Shown one piece after another: positions 24,935 through 32,132 of a stretch of DNA of 32,132 bases. The stretch is taken from positions 1 to 32,132 of the forward strand of contig JAGABI010000012.1 of the NCBI GenBank assembly GCA_017614715.1, in the 5' to 3' direction. Under the pieces are notes generated by a model, which ran no database searches, was not told where the DNA came from, and was given only the letters and a program-made list of their open reading frames with translations. The stretch comes from Bacteroidales bacterium (lineage in GTDB: Bacteria > Bacteroidota > Bacteroidia > Bacteroidales > UBA932). The number at the start of each line of letters is the position of its first letter. Position 1 is the first letter of the stretch. The position numbers and the translations under genes were made by a program.

Positions 24935-26260
24935 TTATGGCGCTGTAATTAACATATTCTGCATAGATAATCCTACAAAACGAATTGTCCATTTTCCGTT
25001 ATGGTGTTGAACGATTGGGACAGCTTTCTCCTTCAGGGCCTTCATATTGATCTTTTCTGGATTACGCTTTACTTCCCCTATGACCACGATCTTCTCTACA
25101 TCATTGACGGCAATAAGGTCTATTTCGTCTTTTCCGTCTTTTTTCCAATAGTTGGTAACAAGATTATACTGGCCTGACTCAGCATACTTCTGACGGAAGA
25201 ACCGCTCAAGAATATCCCCGGAGTATGTCTCATAGTCTGCGAGTACTTTGTAGATTAGCCATTCCAGATTACCAACCTCAACAGCACTACGATAACGGTA
25301 AATGAAACGGAACCAGAAATTGAGGAAATTGTCTGCGATAATATATTCCACATTCTTGGTTTTTTCCCCAGCCAGATATGGACGCCGACGGGAAATAATG
25401 TCAAAATCTTTCTCCAACTTATCCAAATAACCACCAGCCTCCACTCCAGTATAGCTCTTTATCTCTCCACGAGATGTTTCACCCGTAGCAAGAGCAGAAA
25501 GAATAGAGAAATAGTTACCATAGTCTTTTCCGAATTCATCCCTAAGCATCTCTTGACCTTCCTCTAAAAAAAAGGAACCTACGGAAAGTGTGTCCCGGAT
25601 CATGGCATCTTTGGTGACTGCACCTCTGGTAATAAGTAATTCCACATATTTTGCAACGCCACCGGTAATCATGTAAAAGGTCAGAAGATCTTCTTCAGAG
25701 AATTGCGGATTATAATCTGCAAGAATAGATTGCATCGTGGCCAGACTGAAGGGGCGTATCTTTAGACGAGCTGTTGCTCGGCCATATAAGGGTTCATCTT
25801 TGTCATCGAAGATCTTTTTCATCTTGGAATACAAAGATCCGCATATAACCAAATTGATATGGCTGTCCTCTTTATTATCATCCCAAATACTCTGAATGTC
25901 AGAAAAGATTGAATCACGTGTATGAGCAATGTTCTGGAATTCATCAAGAACTAGCGTGAAATTTCTGCGTTTTGATATAGACATTATGGCGCCAAGAAGC
26001 CTTGGGAGTGAGGTAAATTCACCGATATCCTCGCCTAATGCTTCACGGATTATCTCAGCAAGCTCGCCACATAGCAGCGTCTCACTCTTCTTCCCGACAA
26101 AGAAATATACAAATGGTATCTTTGTGAAAGCCTTCTTAATCAGAGTTGTCTTGCCAATGCGCCGACGACCTGTTATTACTGTCATCTGTGCATAGTCTTC
26201 CGATATCTTTTCAATTTTGCGGAGAGCAATAAGCTCCTGATCTCTGTCGTAGAACTTCAT
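24935..26260 (-). CDS. AAA-type ATPase of the archaeal-ATPase/DUF234 family
   Basis: The 441-residue product has Walker A GRRRIGKTTLIKKAF with Lys37 near the N-terminus and a Walker B-like FTLVLDEFQNIAH around residue 110. The C-terminal third (LNFWFRFIYRYRSAVE, then a DEIDLIAVND nuclease-like segment and GEVKR) matches the DUF234 region, which resembles a PD-(D/E)XK fold. Members are scattered widely in Bacteroidetes and archaea; their biological role is not settled, though a defence or DNA-related role is often proposed. The DNA is visibly richer in A and T than the flanking lipoprotein genes, hinting at transfer. A 25-base palindrome lies 16 bases upstream of the start. Its 3' end faces the IS66 element. 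Confidence 0.88.
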   Translation of the reverse strand: MKFYDRDQELIALRKIEKISEDYAQMTVITGRRRIGKTTLIKKAFTKIPFVYFFVGKKSETLLCGELAEIIREALGEDIGEFTSLPRLLGAIMSISKRRNFTLVLDEFQNIAHTRDSIFSDIQSIWDDNKEDSHINLVICGSLYSKMKKIFDDKDEPLYGRATARLKIRPFSLATMQSILADYNPQFSEEDLLTFYMITGGVAKYVELLITRGAVTKDAMIRDTLSVGSFFLEEGQEMLRDEFGKDYGNYFSILSALATGETSRGEIKSYTGVEAGGYLDKLEKDFDIISRRRPYLAGEKTKNVEYIIADNFLNFWFRFIYRYRSAVEVGNLEWLIYKVLADYETYSGDILERFFRQKYAESGQYNLVTNYWKKDGKDEIDLIAVNDVEKIVVIGEVKRNPEKINMKALKEKAVPIVQHHNGKWTIRFVGLSMQNMLITAP

Positions 26261-26276
26261 GACCTTTAATTTTAGG

Positions 26277-26301
26277 AACAGCCATTACCGTAACGGCTGT
26301 T
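26277..26301. promoter_or_regulatory. 25-base near-perfect palindrome upstream of the ATPase gene
   Basis: AACAGCC and GGCTGTT flank a central TTACCGTAA, with one mismatched pair between them. It lies 16 bases before the ATPase start codon. A repressor operator or an mRNA hairpin are both possible. The lack of a T-run on either strand argues against a terminator. Confidence 0.6.
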
Positions 26302-26356
26302 ACAATTCTATGCGAATGTAAATAGAATAATCCATTCAGACAAACAAAAAAGCTTT

Positions 26357-26382
26357 GCTCACGCCACCCTTTCTTTTTTGCC
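26357..26382 (+). repeat. Inverted repeat, left copy, flanking the phosphatase-glycosidase operon
   Basis: This 26-base sequence starts GCTCACGCCACCC and continues through a T-rich tract to TTTTTTGCC. It is the reverse complement of 30385-30409 except for one extra T. It contains one arm of the terminator hairpins at 20085 and 22330, but the matching arm is replaced by unrelated sequence. On the minus strand it lies just after the stop of the gene ending at 26398 and could act as a weak terminator (CAAAAAAG/CTTTTTTG pairing). Confidence 0.75.
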
Positions 26383-26397
26383 CGTATTAGAGCGGTA

Positions 26398-28413
26398 TTA
26401 TTCTCCCAGAAGCTTCTGTTTTACGATGTTGTAATAGATGTAGGGGTCGCCTACGGTCGCGTCGTTCTTGTGGCAGTCTGTCCCGCTGGCGCTCACATCT
26501 GCAATTCCCCAGAAAATGGCATCGCAGGTGTCGTCATAGGAGCCAATAACAATGTACCTGTTGGCCTGGAGCCCCCAGTCCATGCGGGAACTCCATGCGT
26601 CTGCATCAATCCTTGCCCATGTGGCAGGTGCGACACCGCTGTTGGGGCATACAAAGCGCACTGCGCCATCGCTGCTCTGTGAATAGTTACGGTAGCCCCA
26701 TCCGTCGGTCGTTTGGGGCGTTATGGCGCTGTTGACCTGGCAGGTCCCGATAGTGAATTTATCGCCGTTTTTCAGATATGTCTTGTCTGACGATGAGGCA
26801 TTTCTTATGGCAGAATTATATTGTGTTCCTGGCATAAATATCAGAAGCATCGGCTTGCCGTCTTTATAGTGGTAGTGGTTCAGGCGGGCATAACTGTTCC
26901 AAATATTCTCTGCAATGCCGTTCCAGTAGCCTATGTTAGGGGTGCTGAGGTTACCTATGAACAGGAACCACTCCATGCCAATCTCGCCGCACACCTGGGC
27001 TATATTTTCAAGCCTGCCCTTGAAGTTGTCGCTCTCCCACTGGGAATCCCATTGCGCCTGGTTTGTGAAATCAACGCACACAACCCTGATTCCGGCCTTT
27101 GCAATTGTCTTGAGAATGGAGCGGCACTGTGCAATGTCGTAGTATTCGTGGTATGAGTTCCATTCGTCGTCCACAAGGAAAGTAGTACCATTGTTGTTCC
27201 ATCGGCAGCAAGGCATAATATGGCTCACGGTGATCGGTGCGTCTGCAGGGGCGCAGGCCTGATTGATTGTCACCGTCCTGGTAAGGTCGGATGAGTTAGA
27301 TTTGAACTCTATCGTGGCCGTACGGGCACTCGATGTGTTGTTTATCATAACGTCCAGCGTGGGGGCTGTACGGTTATAACTCGTGACGGTTATCCAGTCG
27401 CTGCCGGAGGTCACGCGCATAGTATAGCTGACATTATATGTGACACCCAGCTGTATGGTAGTGAAAGGATAGTTGATTGAGAAATTGTCCTGGGCCAGCG
27501 ATATAACCTCCTCTGTAGGCTGAGTGCCACTTTGAAGAGTGGCGGAGAAGGTGTATGCCTTTCCGGCTTTGAGTTTATACGATGAACTCAGCTTTTTGGA
27601 CATTACCGCACCGGTCGTAGCGATGGCCCTGACGGTAGGGAGCTCAGAAGTCAGGTTGGTCGGTGCAGACATCATATAGAAGCGAACAGTCTCATTTGCA
27701 GATACTGACATACCTCCCAGGTTAAGGGTCAGGGTATTGCCCATCGCTATGGGAGTAATCTCGGCAGTATCCAGTGAAAGGTCCACGGTACCTGTCTCCG
27801 GGAAGAGATCGTTATTGCACACCAATTCCAAAGAACTCAGATGGGCAGCCTTTGGAAATGTGATATCAAGTACCAGGATAGCTCCGAGGTGATTGAAGTT
27901 GAATGTGCAGGTTCCGCCCGGATTGTTGGAATCTGTAAATGACGGGGTCGCCTTGGTGCAGGCCAGATAATCATAGTTGCCTACGCCGAATGTATTCTTT
28001 ATAGTCTGGCTCTGGCCACAGTATGATACATTGACTCTCTTATATGCGTCGGCATCACCGTAGTTCTCTTTGCTGAAGGGATAATATGCAGAATACTTAG
28101 CTGCAGAGACCAACGCCCAGCCGTGGCCATTGAACGTGCATGAGCCGGTGCCGGCACCACTTGAAACGGTAAAAGAGACCTGGTCACCACCCATATCGGG
28201 AAAAACGCCAATCTTGTCCCCTTCACTCCAGGTGGATGTGATGCTTGTACCTGAAATGATTGTGCTTGTTCGGGTGGCGACATCGGGCTGGAAATCCTCG
28301 ATGTTGAAGATAAACGTCCTGACACTCTTGTCAGATGTGTCAATGCCGGCAGAGTTGCATCCTATGGCAAGGAGAGCAAAGGCGGCGATGATAAAAATAT
28401 AGGTCGGTTTCAT
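26398..28413 (-). CDS. Surface lipoprotein: fimbrillin-like module, BACON domain, glycosidase-like TIM-barrel C-terminus
   Basis: The 671-residue lipoprotein has a signal peptide ending LAIGC (Cys19). Residues about 45-295 are the fimbrillin-like module, very close in both protein and DNA to those at 15639 and 28416 (GDKIGVFPDMGGDQVSF, YSAYYPFSKENYGDA, VRFYMMSAP). Residues about 300-390 resemble a BACON domain ending TVTINQACAP. Residues about 395-671 (HIMPCCRWNNNG, AGIRVVCVDFTNQAQWDSQW, MEWFLFIGNLS, HYHYKDGKPMLLIFMPGT, DAIFWGIADV) resemble GH71/GH99-type (beta/alpha)8 proteins, in which KDGKPML-like segments are common. Catalytic acids cannot be fixed by eye, so glycan hydrolysis is a proposal. 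It starts 2 bases after the phosphatase gene's stop, so the two form one operon. Confidence 0.78.
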   Translation of the reverse strand: MKPTYIFIIAAFALLAIGCNSAGIDTSDKSVRTFIFNIEDFQPDVATRTSTIISGTSITSTWSEGDKIGVFPDMGGDQVSFTVSSGAGTGSCTFNGHGWALVSAAKYSAYYPFSKENYGDADAYKRVNVSYCGQSQTIKNTFGVGNYDYLACTKATPSFTDSNNPGGTCTFNFNHLGAILVLDITFPKAAHLSSLELVCNNDLFPETGTVDLSLDTAEITPIAMGNTLTLNLGGMSVSANETVRFYMMSAPTNLTSELPTVRAIATTGAVMSKKLSSSYKLKAGKAYTFSATLQSGTQPTEEVISLAQDNFSINYPFTTIQLGVTYNVSYTMRVTSGSDWITVTSYNRTAPTLDVMINNTSSARTATIEFKSNSSDLTRTVTINQACAPADAPITVSHIMPCCRWNNNGTTFLVDDEWNSYHEYYDIAQCRSILKTIAKAGIRVVCVDFTNQAQWDSQWESDNFKGRLENIAQVCGEIGMEWFLFIGNLSTPNIGYWNGIAENIWNSYARLNHYHYKDGKPMLLIFMPGTQYNSAIRNASSSDKTYLKNGDKFTIGTCQVNSAITPQTTDGWGYRNYSQSSDGAVRFVCPNSGVAPATWARIDADAWSSRMDWGLQANRYIVIGSYDDTCDAIFWGIADVSASGTDCHKNDATVGDPYIYYNIVKQKLLGE

Positions 28414-28415
28414 TA

Positions 28416-30350
28416 TTAGTCAAGCATAATGTTACAGAAATCAGTGATGTCGGTCTGGGAGACACCTATAGACAACAGATAAGTCACGACGCATTGCTGG
28501 AAAGAGCTCCCATTGGAGAGGCTCCATAAATAATCAGCTGTTGTCTTGTAAGATTTAAGCCTGGTCTGCACGGTTGTCTCGCTCTCGGTCCTGCTCCATC
28601 CAGTAGGGGCGAACAAGGTCAACTCATATTCCTGTGATATGTCTCCCTCCGGAACGCCAAGCGCTCCCAGCAGTATCATAGCCATGGTGCCGGTGCGGTC
28701 ACGGCCTGCAGAGCAGTGGAAATAAACAGGTTTGTCTTGCCTGAGACAGTTCACCACAAATTCAAAGCAGGCCTTGGTTTTCTCCCCGTCACCCAGCATT
28801 GTAAGGTAGCCGGCTGTGAGATTCGGAGCATAAAAAGAATACTGGCTTCCAAAGGCGCAAGAACTAATCCGGTCATCACCCCTGAGGTCCAGCTGTGCCC
28901 TGATGCCTTCTGCAAGAAGATCCGCTTTACCCTCTGACGAGAGGTGCTTGGGACTCATTTTGCCTCCGCGATAAAGCTTCCTGTATTTAACGCTGCGGCC
29001 ATCGGTTGTTGTCCATCCGCCCAAATCGCGGGCATTGCGTACTGTGGAGCCGAAGAAGACCTGATGCAGATGGCCATAGGTTTCAAAGTGTCCCTCTGTC
29101 AAGACCCTGCCTGATGCGGCAGCCTGGACACGGTAATGGTAGCAGGCCCCCGGCCTGAGGTTGGAAATCACAAGGTGGGGTTCTGCGTCTGCGGAGATTG
29201 AGTATTCGCGGCTCCAGTCATCTTCCCAAAGGGTAGCCACAAGGGCTCCCGCAGATGCATCTTGCTGCCATCTGATTGTGAATGAGGGCGGGATATCGGA
29301 TTCTCCCGGGGCTACCGGGTAATTCAGCACAGAGGTGGATGAATAATCTTTGGTTGCATAGCTGACCTCGGTGAGGAATTGCTCTATTGTCTGGTTTGTA
29401 ACCAGGATACGGTCGCCGGAGTGTATTGTTGCGGGCAGGCCATCTTCCGGGTCACTCTCAAGTGTTGCAGAGACAGCGTAGGCTTTTCCCGCTTTTAGAT
29501 TAAAGAACGATGGCAGCTGAGCTGTCATCGCCTCACCGGAGGTAGTGACAGCCTTCACGACGGGCATTTCGGAAGCCAGGTCGGCAGGAGCAGACATCAT
29601 ATAGAAACGCACCGTTTCGTTTGCCGCAACGGACATGCTGCCAAGACTGAGTTCTAAAGTGTTGCCCATAGTTGTCGGGGTGATGGCGGCAGTTTCCAAT
29701 GAAAGGTCCACCGTACCTGCCTGAGGGAAGAGGTCGTTGAAACACGCTATTTCCAGGTTGCTCAGGGTGGCAGACTTTGGGAAGGTTACATCAAGCACCA
29801 GAAGGGCTCCGAGATGCTTCAGATTGAATGTGCAGGTACCGCCAGGTTTGTTTGAATCGGTGAAAGACGGGGCGGCTTTGGTGCTGGCCAGATAGTCGAA
29901 GCCGCCTGCTGAGAAGGTGTTCTTTTGTGCCTGATTCTGCCCGTGGTATGACACCTTGATGCTCTTGAGTGCATCGGCGTCACCGTAGTTTTCTTTGCTG
30001 AAGGGATAGTATGCAGAATACCTCGCCGCAGACACCAGCGCCCAGCCGTGGCCGTTGAACGTACAGGAACTGGTGCCAGAACCACTTGAAACGGTGAAAG
30101 AGACCTGGTCTCCGCCCAAATCTGGGAAAACGCCAATCTTGTCGCCATCACTCCAAGTTGATGTGATACCTGTTCCGGAAATGACAGTGGTTGTCCTTGT
30201 AGTGACATCACTCTCAAAGTCCTCAAGACTAAAGACAAACTGTCTGATATCCCCATATGAGGTATCAATGTCAGGTGCGCTGCATCCTATGGCAAGGATC
30301 GCCATAGCAGCGAGGGTAAATATTCGCATCAATTTCATAGACATATTCAT
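28416..30350 (-). CDS. Surface lipoprotein: fimbrillin-like module plus tyrosine-phosphatase domain (second copy)
   Basis: The 644-residue lipoprotein has a signal peptide ending LAIGC (Cys23), then SAPDIDTS. The start is taken at ATG 30348-30350; internal ATGs at codons 3, 5 and 8 are also possible. Residues about 50-300 are the fimbrillin-like module shared with its operon partner. An Ig/FN3-like spacer follows (about 325-425), with no BACON domain. The C-terminus (about 430-644) is a PF13350-like phosphatase: ARDLGGWTTTDGRSVKYRKLYRGG, then HCSAGRDRTGTMAM with Cys546 and Arg552. It matches the C-terminal domain at 3243, although the N-terminal module is closer to those at 15639 and 26398, which points to module swapping. 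A clear promoter lies upstream. Confidence 0.85.
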   Translation of the reverse strand: MNMSMKLMRIFTLAAMAILAIGCSAPDIDTSYGDIRQFVFSLEDFESDVTTRTTTVISGTGITSTWSDGDKIGVFPDLGGDQVSFTVSSGSGTSSCTFNGHGWALVSAARYSAYYPFSKENYGDADALKSIKVSYHGQNQAQKNTFSAGGFDYLASTKAAPSFTDSNKPGGTCTFNLKHLGALLVLDVTFPKSATLSNLEIACFNDLFPQAGTVDLSLETAAITPTTMGNTLELSLGSMSVAANETVRFYMMSAPADLASEMPVVKAVTTSGEAMTAQLPSFFNLKAGKAYAVSATLESDPEDGLPATIHSGDRILVTNQTIEQFLTEVSYATKDYSSTSVLNYPVAPGESDIPPSFTIRWQQDASAGALVATLWEDDWSREYSISADAEPHLVISNLRPGACYHYRVQAAASGRVLTEGHFETYGHLHQVFFGSTVRNARDLGGWTTTDGRSVKYRKLYRGGKMSPKHLSSEGKADLLAEGIRAQLDLRGDDRISSCAFGSQYSFYAPNLTAGYLTMLGDGEKTKACFEFVVNCLRQDKPVYFHCSAGRDRTGTMAMILLGALGVPEGDISQEYELTLFAPTGWSRTESETTVQTRLKSYKTTADYLWSLSNGSSFQQCVVTYLLSIGVSQTDITDFCNIMLD

Positions 30351-30358
30351 TCTCTCTA

Positions 30359-30390
30359 CAAATTTAAGAAAGATATGAAATTAAGGCAAA
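30359..30390 (-). promoter_or_regulatory. Promoter of the phosphatase-glycosidase lipoprotein operon
   Basis: On the minus strand, TTTG (30390-30387), 20 bases, then TAAATTTG (30366-30359) gives a full consensus match. The -33 box lies within the flanking inverted repeat, and the -7 box ends 8 bases before the ATG, so the leader is very short. Confidence 0.75.
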
Positions 30391-30409
30391 AAGAAAGGGT
30401 GGCGTGAGC
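30385..30409 (-). repeat. Inverted repeat, right copy, flanking the phosphatase-glycosidase operon
   Basis: This 25-base sequence reads GGCAAAAAGAAAGGGTGGCG then TGAGC on the plus strand. It is the reverse complement of 26357-26382 apart from one base of run length. Sequences outside both copies are unrelated (CTTACATT here, AAAGCTTT at the other end). Confidence 0.75.
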
Positions 30410-30423
30410 CTTACATTTCTTTG

Positions 30424-30442
30424 CTGCAAAATAATCTTGCAG
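30424..30442. promoter_or_regulatory. Inverted repeat upstream of the AbiE-like pair (possible operator)
   Basis: CTGCAA and TTGCAG are perfect reverse complements around a 7-base spacer, 66 bases upstream of the antitoxin start. AbiEi antitoxins are known to bind inverted repeats in their own promoters; use here is inferred. Confidence 0.4.
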
Positions 30443-30458
30443 TAGTTTTCTTATTATT

Positions 30459-30495
30459 TATGCGCAAATAATAATAGATTGATTATATTTGCATA
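30459..30495. promoter_or_regulatory. Promoter -7 box and imperfect inverted repeat of the AbiE-like pair
   Basis: TATATTTG at 30484-30491 matches TAnnTTTG, 16 bases before the ATG. TATGCGCAAATA (30459-30470) and TATATTTGCATA (30484-30495) form an imperfect inverted repeat overlapping it, so a bound repressor would block the promoter. No clear -33 box is seen. Confidence 0.5.
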
Positions 30496-30507
30496 AATTT
30501 TAAGAAA

Positions 30508-31308
30508 ATGACCATTCGAGACTGGATACATCAGCGAGAAATCCAAGGCATTGTAACGTTCACTACAGAAGACGTGTCAAAGGCCTTCCCGAAATTCAGC
30601 CCACAACAGGTGCATAACAACCTCTATCGTGCATGCAAGGCCAATATCATAACTCAGCCATACCGGGGATTCTATGTCACCATCCCACCACATTACGCTG
30701 CCAAGGGGATTGTCCCGCCGGTCTATTATATTGACCAGCTCATGACCCATCTTCATAAGCAATACTATGTCAGCCTCCTAAGCGCTGCTGAGTTCCTAGG
30801 TGCTGCCCACCAGCGCCCGCAGTATTTCTGCGTCATGACTACGCTCCCACAGCTACACATACAGAAGCAATCCACCTTAGATTGGACTTACCGTTCCTCC
30901 ATCAACACCTCACTCCTTCAAAGCAGAAACTCAGAAACCAGCACCGTGCTTTTCTCCGGTCCCGAACTAACCGCCTTGGATCTTGTTCAATACGAGCAGC
31001 ACATCGGGGGTCTCTCAAGGGCAGCCACAATCATAGAAGAACTCTCGGAACAGACCAACTGGAAGGGAGCCGTACAAAACGGTCTTATTGCCCAAACGAC
31101 CCTCGCAACAGTCCAGCGCCTCGGCTACATTCTGGAGCACGTTCTGCACAACCGGGAGCAGGCCGATACACTTTATACAGAACTCCGTAAGGTCGCCCCA
31201 AAACTCAACCGCTTTCCGCTCTCATCCCGCAAGGATACAGCTGTCACAGAAATTGACAAGCGTTGGAGCATACTTATCAACATAAAAATTGAAATTGACG
31301 AACTATGA
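30508..31308 (+). CDS. abiEi: AbiEi-family antitoxin
   Basis: The 266-residue product has an N-terminal winged-helix region (about 1-60: VTFTTEDVSKAFPKFSPQQVHNNLYRACKANII, then YRGFYVTIP). The AbiEi body follows (VYYIDQLMTHLHKQYYVSLLSAAEFLGAAHQRPQ). AbiEi antitoxins repress their own operon and counter the AbiEii toxin without binding it (type IV). The gene overlaps the next by 4 bases (ATGA), the usual arrangement. It is diverged from the phosphatase lipoprotein operon, with the two promoters about 100 bases apart. Such pairs are mobile phage-defence modules, and the local A/T-rich upstream region fits acquisition. Confidence 0.88.
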   Translation: MTIRDWIHQREIQGIVTFTTEDVSKAFPKFSPQQVHNNLYRACKANIITQPYRGFYVTIPPHYAAKGIVPPVYYIDQLMTHLHKQYYVSLLSAAEFLGAAHQRPQYFCVMTTLPQLHIQKQSTLDWTYRSSINTSLLQSRNSETSTVLFSGPELTALDLVQYEQHIGGLSRAATIIEELSEQTNWKGAVQNGLIAQTTLATVQRLGYILEHVLHNREQADTLYTELRKVAPKLNRFPLSSRKDTAVTEIDKRWSILINIKIEIDEL

Positions 31309-32099
31309 TACCCCGCTCAGCCATCACACACTGGAATCAGCAGGTCCCATGGGAAGACATCGCCAACGTAGAGCAGGACCTGATCATTACCCGCGCTCTC
31401 ACTGATATCTTTGCCGATGAATTCCTCTCAAAAGAATTGGCCTTCCGTGGCGGCACGGCTTTGCACAAACTCTATCTGTCTCCGCAGCCACGCTATTCTG
31501 AGGATATTGACCTCGTGCAGATAAACCCCGGTCCCATCAAGTCCATCCTATTCCGCCTGGGTGAAGTGCTCAGCTACCTCCCGGACAAAGTCATCAAGCC
31601 TAAACGCTTCAACAATACTATGCTCTTTCGCATCCAATCGGAAGTCCCACCAGTGGTCCAGCTAAGCCTGAAGGTAGAGATAAACTGCTTCGAGCACTTC
31701 ACAGAACTCGGCTTAATCCAAGTTCCTTTCTCCTACGACAGCCTCTGGTCAAAAGGATCCTGCAACTTAACCACATATCAACTGAACGAACTCTTGGGCA
31801 CCAAACTTCGCGCTCTCTATCAACGCAAGAAAGGTCGTGACCTTTTTGATCTTGCCTATGCCCTGCAGAATGCAGAAATAAATGCTGATGATATTATCCG
31901 CTGCTACCGCAGGTATATGAGTTTTGTTGTGGATGAGCCGCCCACCTACAAGCAGTTTATGACCAACATGGAAGAGAAAATGACTGACCCAGACTTCATA
32001 GGTGACACCACCAAACTCTTGCGGCCAGAGATATACTTTGATCCCGTGGCCTCTTGGAATCTTGTCCGGGAGACGCTGGTAGAGAAGTTGAAGAAGTAA
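31305..32099 (+). CDS. abiEii: AbiEii/AbiGii nucleotidyltransferase toxin
   Basis: The 264-residue product is a DUF1814/PF08843-type nucleotidyltransferase. The key motif is LAFRGGTALHKLYL followed by RYSEDIDLVQI, the G-G-T and D-x-D metal-binding pattern. LLGTKLRALYQRKKGRDLFDLAYAL supplies the downstream Lys/Arg/Asp motif of the family. Such toxins stop growth by adding nucleotides to target molecules; related enzymes modify tRNA ends. It is translated by overlap with abiEi and appears complete, ending 33 bases before the window's end. No gene is visible in those last bases. Confidence 0.92.
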   Translation: MIPRSAITHWNQQVPWEDIANVEQDLIITRALTDIFADEFLSKELAFRGGTALHKLYLSPQPRYSEDIDLVQINPGPIKSILFRLGEVLSYLPDKVIKPKRFNNTMLFRIQSEVPPVVQLSLKVEINCFEHFTELGLIQVPFSYDSLWSKGSCNLTTYQLNELLGTKLRALYQRKKGRDLFDLAYALQNAEINADDIIRCYRRYMSFVVDEPPTYKQFMTNMEEKMTDPDFIGDTTKLLRPEIYFDPVASWNLVRETLVEKLKK

Positions 32100-32132
32100 G
32101 GATTTTTGGCACTTTCCGCAAATTATACTGAC

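Noticed and set aside
26357-26382. Strong terminator identical to those at 20085 and 22330
   Set aside because: Only one hairpin arm is present here; the other arm is replaced by AAAGCTTT, so at best a weak A/T stem forms.

Overview
The window looks like a chromosomal segment of a Bacteroidales bacterium. This rests on four things: promoters of the TTTG-N19/20-TAnnTTTG type, near absence of Shine-Dalgarno sequences, six lipoproteins with fimbrillin (Mfa/FimA)-like N-terminal modules and BACON domains, and an ECF sigma factor paired with an anti-sigma/outer-membrane barrel fusion. I cannot name the genus. I see no rRNA, tRNA or CRISPR array, and no intergenic gap exceeds about 160 bases.

Layout. 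1-3181 holds housekeeping genes: gap on the minus strand, facing away from surE and lpxB. 3243-5354 is a lipoprotein tyrosine-phosphatase-like gene followed by a 41-codon peptide gene whose stop lies inside a terminator hairpin. 5366-7211 (minus) is the ECF sigma factor and its membrane partner. 7278-15568 (plus) is a tightly packed six-gene run: HAMP membrane protein, TrkH, RecD-like helicase, DPP IV-like peptidase, phosphohexomutase and HAD phosphatase. 15639-22358 is a surface-protein region: a fimbrillin-BACON-propeller lipoprotein, then two tandem cassettes, each made of a 45-codon peptide gene plus a fimbrillin-like lipoprotein gene. 22376-24900 is a complete IS66-family element with matching terminal repeats and an 8-bp target duplication. 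24935-26260 (minus) is an AAA ATPase. 26398-30350 (minus) is a two-gene operon of fimbrillin-module lipoproteins, one with a tyrosine-phosphatase C-terminus and one with a TIM-barrel glycosidase-like C-terminus, flanked by ~25-bp inverted repeats. 30508-32099 is an AbiEi/AbiEii type IV toxin-antitoxin pair.

The most interesting theme is a modular surface-lipoprotein system. Six lipoproteins share one N-terminal fimbrillin-like module but carry different C-terminal domains: phosphatase twice, a five-bladed-propeller glycosidase-like domain, a glycosidase-like barrel, and a Fibrobacter-major-domain/C-type-lectin-like domain twice. Three short peptides with the identically spaced pattern Y-x-S-P-x6-I-x-L-x3-I-L-Q-x-S sit next to members of this set. 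The two lectin-like members are a tandem duplication with codon use like that of gap, which suggests high expression. No SusC/SusD pair, pilus anchor or usher is present, so this is neither a canonical polysaccharide-utilisation locus nor a complete fimbrial operon.
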